From CAYOHR01 sp964512145 (lineage in GTDB: Bacteria; Bacteroidota; Bacteroidia; Flavobacteriales_G; JALEGO01), in contig CAZEIM010000006.1 in assembly GCA_964512145.1 (NCBI GenBank), positions 18,661 through 82,660 of the forward strand: 64,000 nt of DNA. Direction: 5' to 3'. The stretch's first letter is position 1, and each line of letters begins with the position of its first letter. Below, piece by piece: positions 43,561 to 52,500 of the stretch. A model generated the notes under the pieces. The model was not told where the DNA came from and did not search any database. It saw only the letters and a program-made list of their open reading frames with translations. The position numbers and the translations under genes are program-made.

Positions 43561-44581
43561 ATGATTTATCTTAATCGTTTACATTTATTATTTTTTTTAG
43601 GTTTTCTCTTTAGCTGTTATTCAAATCATGAAAAACTAATTGAAACACATTATAAAAATGTAGTAACAAAAAATTTTGAAGAGTTAAACAAATTAATTTT
43701 AAAATGTGATAATACACGTTCAGATGCTTTAATCATATATAAAAATGACTCATTGTTAGGAGATTGGAGATCGGGAGGGAAACGAAAAAAAATTGAAGCT
43801 ATGTCAGTTACAAAATCTGTATTAGGTTTAATTATTGCAAACTTAATTTATCAAGGAAAAATTGAAAGTATTACAGTTCCAATATCTAATTTCTTTCCTG
43901 AATTAAAAGGTAATACAANNNNNNNNNNNNNNNNNNNNNNNNNNNNNNNNNNNNNNNNNNNNTTCAAGTGGTATAGATTGTGATAAAACTGCTATGAGAA
44001 TATATATGCAAGATGATATTGTAAAATATGCTCTTGATGCAAAATTGATTAATACTCCTGGTAAAGTTTTTAAGTATAACAATAAAGCATTAAATCTACT
44101 GCCAAAAATAATTGAGAATACCGTTAAAACAAATTTAAAAAATTATTTATCAAATCATTTTTTTAAAGATTTAGATATAAAAGATTTTGATTGGAGTCAA
44201 GACAATAATGGGAACTATTATGGCATGTCTGGTCTTCAAATATTCCCAGAAGATTTGATAAAATTTGGTCATTTGATTATGAATAATGGAAAATATAATG
44301 GCAAACAATTAATTGACAGCACTTTGTTTAAAGAACAAATACTCACACCGCCAAATAACTTTTTTTTAAAAACAGTAAAATGGATACCATATTATTGTTT
44401 TTGGTTAATGTATGATGACGAAAATAATATTATTGGGATTAATTCTAACGGGGATAAGGGACAATGGCTTGTATGTTATTTTTTGAATAAAATTGTAAGT
44501 GTTCGAATGCGAGAAAAACAAGATTTTAACAAAGAATTATGGACACATATTGACTTTATAGATGATGTAAAAAATATTTAA
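43561..44581 (+). CDS. Lipoprotein serine hydrolase, beta-lactamase superfamily, split by an N gap
   Basis: A penicillin-binding-protein-like/class C beta-lactamase-fold hydrolase of about 340 residues. The start FFLGFLFSC is a lipoprotein signal with Cys about residue 19. The nucleophile motif is SVTK (in EAMSVTKSVLGL), then the gap (44 N), then SSGIDCDKTAM, the second motif YNN (FKYNNKAL), and GMSGLQIFPEDLIKFGHLI. Family members act as esterases, peptidases or amidases; the substrate cannot be told. The two pieces are in different frames because the gap length is wrong by one base. No real frameshift is implied. Confidence 0.82.
43919..43962. other. Assembly gap of 44 N inside the serine hydrolase gene
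   Basis: The frame changes across the N run. A true length of 1 modulo 3, for example 43 or 46, would restore it. The hidden part is the conserved segment before SSGID. Confidence 0.95.
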
Positions 44582-44598
44582 ATAACTCTATATATGTT

Positions 44599-46488
44599 TT
44601 AAATAAGAATTTGATACGCTAAAAACGCACTTATATAAGCCAAAACAAACATACTTACAAACTGTATGGTAACCCAAAAAACACTTCTTAGTTCCCGGTA
44701 AACAACCGCCATGGTGCTCATACATTGTAAGGCAAATGCATAAAATAATAATAATGATACGCATGTGGCTATTGAGTAGGACTTAATTCCGGTTTGTTCA
44801 TCTACTTCTAACGCTAAAATTTCTCGTAAGCTTCCCGAATTTTCCTCCATGCTATATATTGTAGCCATAGTTCCAACAAACACTTCTCGAGCAGCAAAAG
44901 AAGAAATAATGGCAATTCCAATCTTCCAGTTATATCCTAATGGTCTAATGGCCGGTTCAATAGATTTTCCGATTGTTCCTAAAAAAGAATTTTCTAAGGT
45001 GGTTTCGGTTGGGTTTTCTGAAAATGTACTGGGGTTTATATTTCCTAATATCCACAAAATTATACTGGCTATTAAAATTACTTTACCAGCTTCCCAAAGA
45101 AATATTTTTACTTTTAAGATTGATTGAATTGCAATAGCCTTAATATCCGGAAATATATACTTCGGTATCTCCATTATAAAAGGTCTCTTTTCTGTTTTGG
45201 GCAATAGTTTAGATAATATTATACTTGCTAGTAATGAAACCATTAATCCTAACAGATACATGGCTGTAAGTAATAAACCTTTCCATCCCCAAAAAGTACT
45301 ATTTGAATCTATGTATATTAAAGAAATTAATAAGGTATATACCGGGAGTCTTGCGGAGCATGTAATAAATGGTAATATAAATATAGAAATAAACCGCTCT
45401 TTATTGTTAGGAATTGTTTTTGTTGCCATAATTGCAGGTACTGCACAGGCATATCCATTGATAAGGGGTATTACAGATTTCCCACTTAATCCAAAGAATT
45501 GCATTATTTTCTCCAACAAAAAACTTACTCTAGGCATATAACCTGAGTGTTCTAAAAATTGAATTAAGAAAAATAAAGTAAAAATTTGCGGAATAAAAAT
45601 TACAACACCACCAATACCATTTATAATACCGTCTGAAAAAAAACGCGAAACAATATGTTGAGGTAATATTTGGCTTAAATATTCAGAAGAATATGAAAAA
45701 ATGCTTTCAATCCATTGCATAGGAATATCAGCAATCCAAAATACACTCTGAAAAACCAAAAACATAATACTTACAAACAATACTATTCCCCATATTTTAT
45801 GGGTTGAAATAAAATCGAACCATTTTATAAATGATTTTTGAGATGATGTATCTGATATGTTGTAGTTAGATTGAATCAAAAGTTTTCCGGCTAACTCATA
45901 TTTTGCTAAAATGGAGTTAGGAATTTCTAAGAATTTTTTTTCAGGTTGATTTATATAATACGTATTTAGTGTTTCCCATATTTTTTGAGGTATTTTCTGA
46001 TCGTTTTTTGAATACTCTATTACTGGGATTTTGAATACATCAGATAATTGTTGGCTATTTAATTGATGATTTTTTTTGTAAAACTCATCTGTAAAGGTTA
46101 AAATAAGAATAGTAGGAATTTTTTTTTCAAGTATTTGCTGTAAAAAATACAAGCTTTGCTTTAAATTAAATATATCGGCAACAAACAACACTAAGTGAGG
46201 ATGATCTTCGTGCTTTGGGTTATTTAAAATATCACACGTAATTTTTTCATCATCTGATTTTGCGAGTAAACTATTTGTTCCTGGTAAATCTATTAAATGA
46301 ATTTTAGTATTTACCTTAGAAAATGGAACATATAATTCGGCAGAATTTTTTTCGACCGTAACACCGGAATAGTTTCCGGTTTTTTGTTTTAATCCGGTAA
46401 GTCGATTAAACAGGGTGGTTTTGCCTGAGTTTGGATTTCCGACAAATGCGATACGTAAAAAATTTGGATGTAATTCATCCTGATTCAT
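44599..46488 (-). CDS. feoB: Ferrous iron transporter FeoB
   Basis: FeoB imports Fe(II) through the cytoplasmic membrane. The 629 residues have an N-terminal G domain (GNPNSGKT 17-24, DLPGT as G3, a weakened TFTDE in the G4 place), a short linker domain, and about eight membrane segments with the two Gate motifs (GYACAVPAIMAT, FITCSARLPVYTLL) and FAAREVFVGTMATIY. It is shorter than E. coli FeoB (773) but both ends look complete. It overlaps feoA by 4 bases (ATGA). FeoC is absent, as usual outside gammaproteobacteria. Confidence 0.96.
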   Translation of the reverse strand: MNQDELHPNFLRIAFVGNPNSGKTTLFNRLTGLKQKTGNYSGVTVEKNSAELYVPFSKVNTKIHLIDLPGTNSLLAKSDDEKITCDILNNPKHEDHPHLVLFVADIFNLKQSLYFLQQILEKKIPTILILTFTDEFYKKNHQLNSQQLSDVFKIPVIEYSKNDQKIPQKIWETLNTYYINQPEKKFLEIPNSILAKYELAGKLLIQSNYNISDTSSQKSFIKWFDFISTHKIWGIVLFVSIMFLVFQSVFWIADIPMQWIESIFSYSSEYLSQILPQHIVSRFFSDGIINGIGGVVIFIPQIFTLFFLIQFLEHSGYMPRVSFLLEKIMQFFGLSGKSVIPLINGYACAVPAIMATKTIPNNKERFISIFILPFITCSARLPVYTLLISLIYIDSNSTFWGWKGLLLTAMYLLGLMVSLLASIILSKLLPKTEKRPFIMEIPKYIFPDIKAIAIQSILKVKIFLWEAGKVILIASIILWILGNINPSTFSENPTETTLENSFLGTIGKSIEPAIRPLGYNWKIGIAIISSFAAREVFVGTMATIYSMEENSGSLREILALEVDEQTGIKSYSIATCVSLLLFYAFALQCMSTMAVVYRELRSVFWVTIQFVSMFVLAYISAFLAYQILI

Positions 46489-46733
46489 GATACAAGAATA
46501 TCTACATAAATATTTTCGGCAATTTCTCTTCCCATAGCAATTTGCATAACGCCTAGTTGATATATACAGGAACCATTCAATGGAGATTTATTTTTTGCAA
46601 TTAACTCTACATTATTAAACAGACCTAATTCCATTAACATATTTTTGGATGTTTCTGGCAAATTTATTTCAGAAATAATGGCTTTTTGATTGTATGACAA
46701 ATCAAATAAACTTATTTTATCATGTTTAGACAT
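46485..46733 (-). CDS. feoA: FeoA, partner of the ferrous iron transporter
   Basis: An 82-residue SH3-fold protein that binds the cytoplasmic part of FeoB. Family pattern: SLFDLSYNQKAIISEIN near the start, MLMELGLFNNVELIAKNKSPLNG, and the end with LGVMQIAMGREIAENIYV. It precedes feoB with a 4-base overlap and follows the second siaC gene by 11 bases. Confidence 0.93.
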   Translation of the reverse strand: MSKHDKISLFDLSYNQKAIISEINLPETSKNMLMELGLFNNVELIAKNKSPLNGSCIYQLGVMQIAMGREIAENIYVDILVS

Positions 46734-46744
46734 AACAAATTTTG

Positions 46745-47125
46745 TTACAATGCAATAAACTCAAAGGGTATTTTTAAAATTTCAGAAAATCCATTTCCAG
46801 ATTCAAGCATATCCTCATCGTCTGAGTTATAATACCATTTTACTTTAAATTCGGAACCTTCTTTTTGATTGCGCTCTAGTTTTGCAATCATATCGTAAAT
46901 TACTTTTGAAGAGGACGTGTTAAAATACTCTAAGTTTATACCAATGGTTAGCTTAGCATTATTAATATTTTCTTGTAAAAAAGTGTCGAGCCAAGTTAAT
47001 ACAGGTTGGTAAAATCCTTTAGTATCTTCCGGTACAGAAATTCCTGAAATCAATAACTCATTTGTTTGATCATTAAATTGTACGGATGGAGTAAATTCTT
47101 CTCCTTTAATATTTAAAGACTGCAT
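46745..47125 (-). CDS. SiaC-family regulatory phosphoprotein (DUF1987), copy 2
   Basis: A 126-residue paralogue of the SiaC at 34150-34524. It keeps EEFTPSVQF, GISVPEDTKGFYQPVLTWL and the phosphosite region INLEYFNTSSSKVI with a Thr (Thr70) in the acceptor place, the more canonical form. It lies between der (26 bases upstream) and feoA (11 bases downstream) on the same strand, far from any kinase in this window. Being in the era-der-feoAB array, its level may follow GTPase or iron genes; that is inference. Confidence 0.88.
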   Translation of the reverse strand: MQSLNIKGEEFTPSVQFNDQTNELLISGISVPEDTKGFYQPVLTWLDTFLQENINNAKLTIGINLEYFNTSSSKVIYDMIAKLERNQKEGSEFKVKWYYNSDDEDMLESGNGFSEILKIPFEFIAL

Positions 47126-47151
47126 GAAAAAAATTTATTTAAAAATAAACA

Positions 47152-48462
47152 TTATTTTTTCCTAAAGTATATTTTAACAACATTTCCTGAAAAATCATAC
47201 ATACTTCTCAGCTTATTTTCTACAAATCGCTTGTAAGGCTCATAAACATATTGAGGTAAATTACAAAATATAGCAAACGATGGATAATGTGTAGGCAGTT
47301 GAGTAATGTACTTAATAGAGACTTGTTTGCCTTTAATAACTGGTGGTGGAGAGTTTTTTAAAATAGGCAATAAATTTTCATTTAAATCGGAAGTTTTGAT
47401 TTTCTTTGACCTATTATTATATACATCCATCGTAATTTGTAAAATTTTATGTATTCTTAACTTATTGATTACAGAGGTAAAAACAATAGGATAATCTACG
47501 AATGGTTTTGTTTTTTCCCGGATAAGTTCTTCATATTTTTTAGAAGTATTATGATCTTTTTCTACTAAATCCCATTTATTGACAACTAAAACTAAAGATT
47601 TATTATTTTTTTCTATTAAATGTAAAATATTTACGTCTTGAGCTTGAAATCCTTCTTTTGCGTCAATCATTAAAATACAAACATCGCATCGCTCAATAGC
47701 TTTAATGGTTCTCATGACTGAATAAAATTCTAAATCTTCGGTAACCTTGCTCTTTTTTCTTAGTCCGGCTGTATCAATGAGCACAAATTCAAATCCAAAT
47801 GCTTTGTAATGCTGGTCTATAGCATCTCTTGTGGTCCCTGCGATAGGAGTTACAATAGCTCTGTCCTCACCTAATAATAGATTTACTAAAGAAGATTTTC
47901 CTACGTTGGGTTTTCCAACCACAGCAAATTTTGGAATTTCTATTTCTTCTTCATCTTCCTTATCAATAGGGAAATTTTTTGTAATATCATCTAATAATTC
48001 GCCAGTTCCTGAACCATTGATAGCAGAAATACTATAAATTTCGCCCAATCCAAGTTTATGAAATTCATGTATATCATACATTCTGTCGGAATAGTCAACC
48101 TTATTTGCACATAAAAAGACAGGTTTTTTTGATTTTCTTAAAATTGCAGCAATTTCAGCATCTAAATCTGTAACTCCGGAAGTAACATCCACTAAAAACA
48201 ATATACATTGAGCATCTTGAATGGCCGTTAAGGCTTGCTTTCTAATCTCTTCTTCAAAAATATCGTCAGATTTTGTAATATACCCGCCTGTGTCAATTAC
48301 CGAAAAGGTTTTATTTTGCCAATAACATATCCCGTAGTGTCTATCTCGGGTTACTCCACTTGTTTCATCAACAATGGCTTCTTTTCTTCCTACTAATCTA
48401 TTAAAAAGAGTTGATTTTCCTACATTAGGTCTACCAACAATTGCAACCATATTTCTATTCAT
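47152..48462 (-). CDS. der: Ribosome-associated GTPase Der (EngA)
   Basis: Der has two G domains and a KH-like domain and is needed for 50S assembly. The 436 residues show GRPNVGKST (10-18), DTGG, NKVD, then GKPNVGKSS (about 184-192), DTAGLRKKS, NKWD, and a KH-like end with RSMYDFSGNVVKIYFRKK. Its stop is 26 bases before siaC; its start is 2 bases after the era stop. Confidence 0.97.
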   Translation of the reverse strand: MNRNMVAIVGRPNVGKSTLFNRLVGRKEAIVDETSGVTRDRHYGICYWQNKTFSVIDTGGYITKSDDIFEEEIRKQALTAIQDAQCILFLVDVTSGVTDLDAEIAAILRKSKKPVFLCANKVDYSDRMYDIHEFHKLGLGEIYSISAINGSGTGELLDDITKNFPIDKEDEEEIEIPKFAVVGKPNVGKSSLVNLLLGEDRAIVTPIAGTTRDAIDQHYKAFGFEFVLIDTAGLRKKSKVTEDLEFYSVMRTIKAIERCDVCILMIDAKEGFQAQDVNILHLIEKNNKSLVLVVNKWDLVEKDHNTSKKYEELIREKTKPFVDYPIVFTSVINKLRIHKILQITMDVYNNRSKKIKTSDLNENLLPILKNSPPPVIKGKQVSIKYITQLPTHYPSFAIFCNLPQYVYEPYKRFVENKLRSMYDFSGNVVKIYFRKK

Positions 48463-48464
48463 AA

Positions 48465-49361
48465 CTAAAAGCTTTGGTAGCCAAATTTATTTAACAACGA
48501 TGAATTATTTCTCCAATCCTTTAAAACTTTTACAGTGGTTTCTAAAAATACTTTTTTATGAAAAAATGATTCCATATCTAATCTGGCTTCAGTAGCCATT
48601 TTTTTTATTTGAGCACCACTTTTACCAATAATTATTGGTTTTTGAGACTCTCTTTCAACATAAATAATGGCTCTAATATGTATTATATCTTCTTTTTCTT
48701 TGAATTGTTCAATTCTTACTTCAGAAGAGTATGGTATTTCTTGTTTATAATTTAAAAAAATTTTTTCTCTAATAATTTCAGCGGCAATAAATCGCTCGGT
48801 TTGATCTGTAAACTCATCATCCGGAAAATAGGGGGGAGAAAACGGGAGTAATTCAATGATTCTTTCTAATAGTTTATCTATATGTACATTATGTAATGCT
48901 GAAATAATATGAACTTCGGCATTGGGTAATTTTTCTTTCCAATAGTTTCTTTTTTCCTCAAGCTCTTGTTCATTACTCATTAAATCGGCTTTATTAATTA
49001 AATGGATTATTGGTACTGACGCATTTTTTAGTAATTCAAAAATTTCTGGATTTTTGAATTCTTTTTCGTTAGGCTCTACCATCGATAATATTACATCGGC
49101 ATCTTCTAACGCTTGATATACATATTGCAACATATTTTCATGTAGCTTATAATATGGATCTAATATACCAGGGGTGTCTGAAAAGACAATTTGTAAATTA
49201 GACTTATTGTATATCCCTAATAACCTTTTTCTTGTTGTTTGAGCTTTAGGTGAAATAATGGATATTTTTTTTTTCTTTTCTTTATTAAGTAAAGTAGATT
49301 TTCCTTCGTTGGCACTTCCCATAATATTTACAAAACCAGATTTAAAATTTGAATATTCCAT
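48465..49361 (-). CDS. era: GTPase Era with an altered G1-following loop
   Basis: Era is an essential GTPase that helps mature 16S rRNA. The 298 residues contain G1 GSANEGKS (15-22), SPKAQTTRKRLLG, G3 DTPG, G4 NKAD, and a C-terminal KH domain (PIIIGKSGAQIKKMATEARLDME in parts). Right after G1 the usual LxGxK turn (such as ALVGEKIS) is KEKKKKIS (27-34), and the usual PN of GxPNVGKS is AN with E for V. These changes are odd but the frame is intact. The ATG lies 10 bases after the U tract of a terminator. Confidence 0.93.
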   Translation of the reverse strand: MEYSNFKSGFVNIMGSANEGKSTLLNKEKKKKISIISPKAQTTRKRLLGIYNKSNLQIVFSDTPGILDPYYKLHENMLQYVYQALEDADVILSMVEPNEKEFKNPEIFELLKNASVPIIHLINKADLMSNEQELEEKRNYWKEKLPNAEVHIISALHNVHIDKLLERIIELLPFSPPYFPDDEFTDQTERFIAAEIIREKIFLNYKQEIPYSSEVRIEQFKEKEDIIHIRAIIYVERESQKPIIIGKSGAQIKKMATEARLDMESFFHKKVFLETTVKVLKDWRNNSSLLNKFGYQSF

Positions 49362-49391
49362 AAATAAAAAACCCCCCGAGCAATCGGAGGG
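49362..49391 (-). terminator. Terminator between tRNA-fMet and era
   Basis: Read on the minus strand: CCCTCCGA, loop TTGC, TCGGGGGG, then TTTTTTATTT. The stem pairs with one G-U. It ends the tRNA transcript just before the era ATG. Confidence 0.85.
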
Positions 49392-49398
49392 AAGTTAG

Positions 49399-49471
<73 letters not shown>

Positions 49472-49481
49472 ATTTATTTTA

Positions 49482-49489
49482 CAAATATA
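49482..49489 (-). promoter_or_regulatory. -7 box for the initiator tRNA gene
   Basis: TATATTTG on the minus strand, ending 10 bases before the tRNA 5' end. A -33 TTTG at the proper distance is not visible. Confidence 0.5.
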
Positions 49490-49512
49490 GTATTTTTTTT
49501 AAGTATGAGGTA

Positions 49513-52500
49513 TTATTTAACACCTTTTAATAAGGTTACATATCCAGTGTATTGTTTTTTATTGATTCTAACGATATAATAATACGTTCCCTGTGAAACA
49601 GGATTACCCTTTGAATTTACTCCTGGCCATTCATTTTGAGTTGATTCATATATTTTAGTGCCCCAACGATTATAGATTTCTAATAAATCAATAATGCAGG
49701 ATTTTTCTCTATTTAATTTTATCTTAAATACATTATTATAATCATCTCCATCTGGAGTAAACACATTTGGAATTTCATATATACATTCGCAATCATTAAA
49801 CTCGATGTTTTTACTTCTTACAACCGTCTCACATCCATTATTTACATTTACCTGATAATTTCCAGGTTCACTTACTATAATAGAAGGGGTTGTTGCTCCA
49901 GTATTCCATGAGTAATTAACTCCAAAAATATTAACGCTTATTATTACCGAATCCCCATTACAAGCTATAGTGTCTGAACCAATTGAATAATTAAGAGCTT
50001 CTCTGTAACTAATGTATGCAGAATCTGTCCTTACACAACTTCCTATGGTTATAGAAACATTATACATGCCTGAATCTGTAACGACTATTGAATCATTTAT
50101 AGATCCTGTGTTCCAGGCATATGAATTTGCGTCAGGATAATACGAATTAAGAATTGTTGTGTCTCCTTTGCATATATTTTCATCCTCTATGAGGTCGATA
50201 ATTTCAGGCACAATACTAATTTGTATAGTATCTTTTTTACTACATCCTGTGGTATTATCTGTTACTTCAACTACGTATTCAATAGGATTTAGTATATATG
50301 CATCTGGATTTGGAGAGTTTGGGTTTACTATGTTATCAATTGGTGTCCAAGAGTAACTAATACCAGGCCCAATTATATTTTTCCCCAATTTAATAGTGTC
50401 TTGTGAACATAATATAGTATCATTTCCAGCATTAGCAGAAGGCCCCGGTAAAACAGATATTATTGAAGAAAATGTATCAATTCCGCAGCTGTCAACCATA
50501 ATTAATGTAATCGTGTAACTTCCTGTTCCAGGAAAAATTACGGATGGAGGAGTTTCACCAAAATATACCGATGGAATAGATGTAGACCCAAAATTCCAAG
50601 AATAGCTTGCTGAAGGATATAATGAAACAGAAGAATTAATGAAATTTACTGAGTTATTTTCGCAAACTGGATTTGGAAAAGTAAAGTTAGCTTGAGGGGA
50701 ACAACACAGCGTGTCAACAATTATAGTTATACTGTCTTGTATTATATTACCTAAATTATCCGTCACATAAACTATATATGTTGTAGTATTTGTAGGACTT
50801 GCAATCGGATTTGCTATATTGGGATCAGATAAACCAATAACTGGCGACCAAGCATACGTATAGGGCTCTGTGCCACAAAACGCATTAACGTTTAGTTGTA
50901 TAGACTGGTATAAGCAGATGGTCGTATCATTTGGAGTTAAATTAATTGTTAGAGAGTCGTATATAATTATTTGTTTTGTAATGGTATCATAACATAAAGG
51001 AGTACCGTCATTTGAAATAATTAATGTTACATCATATACTCCAGGAGCATTGTATATATGAGATGGATTTTGAATTCCTATAACAGAGTTGCCATCTCCA
51101 AAGTGCCATTCATAATAAACAATATTAGCTAAATCATCCGTTGACTCATCATAGAAATATACTGAATCAGAGGTGCAACCATTTTGAAATGAAAAATCAG
51201 CATGTAAATCACATACCAAGCAAGGGTCACATAAATCAGAATCATTGTAAGAGATGAGTAAAGTGGTAACCGATTCAGGTATTTTGGTATATGTAATGTT
51301 GTTTATTGTATAGGTCCAATCATTTATGATAAAAGTTCTGTTTGATAAGTCAATGGTTGTATTTGTAACTATACACGAATTTAAAGAGGTATCTGTTCTA
51401 GCTAAAAACACATCTGTATTTCCAAAAATGGTTGTGTACGTACCAAAAATAACCATATTATCGTTTGGAAAACTGTTGGTGTTTTTCATTCTTATATATG
51501 TTGATCCAGGAACATATTTAGTCCAAACATGATTTCCATTCACATCAAACTTAATAATAAAAGGTGTTGCAGGAGATATTTTACGAACTGCAATATATAC
51601 TGCACCCGAATTATCTTGTGCTAAGCTCATTAATCCCCCATCGGTATATGTTAAACCATTGTTTAAAAGAATTGTTTTTTCCCATACTAGGTTCATGTTT
51701 GCGTCAAATTTTTTTATACTACCATCATTACCTGTTCCATTCCAGAACTTACCTAATGTTAAATAACCTCCATCAGTGGCTTTTATTACTTTTAAAAATT
51801 CACAAAAATTTGTGGCTGAACTTGAAATTTCTTTAGCTTGTATTGCGTCTCCAAATTCGTCCCATTCTACAATAGATCCCCACTGAGTTCCACCCCCATG
51901 AATACCTCCGGCTGAAATAAATCCTCCTGAGTTATTTGATACTAAATCATAAAATTGATCATCTTGGTCATTATATCTTTTACTCCACAAAACATCACCA
52001 TTCCCATTAATTTTCATGACTAATAAATCGTCTTGTGTACCTCCTACATTAGCTCTTGCCGATAAGTAATACTCATCACCCGAACCTCTAATAATTTTAC
52101 TATTATCCTCACTTCCTTGATCATACTCGTACGTCCAAATTAAATTACCGTTATTGTCTACACGAGTAATATATATATCTACGCCACTTGGTTGACTTGT
52201 AAAAATATAATCACCATTAGGACATTTATCTATACTTGTTGGGTTAAAATTTCTTTGTAATTCTCTCACCCAAATTTCATTTCCTCCTCCATCTAATTTC
52301 ATAATAATTTCTGAATTATCTTTTTTCCCAATCACCACAAATTCATCTTCTATAGGGTCGAAGTGAAAATCACTGGCAGAGTTTCCGAGTGCATCACCTA
52401 TAACCTTTGTAAAATAACATCCAATGGTTGATGAAAATGGAATAATGTTTACAGTTGCTATTCCGGAAGGGGTTCCTGAGCAAAAGTTATCGTTTATAGA

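Noticed and set aside
43561..44581. Two separate genes, a short lipoprotein and a downstream hydrolase
   Set aside because: The pieces join across the N gap into one beta-lactamase-superfamily protein, with SVTK on the left and SSGID plus YNN on the right.
44599..46488. FeoB truncated
   Set aside because: It is shorter than E. coli FeoB, but the G domain, both Gate motifs and the final membrane segments are all present, with feoA in place.
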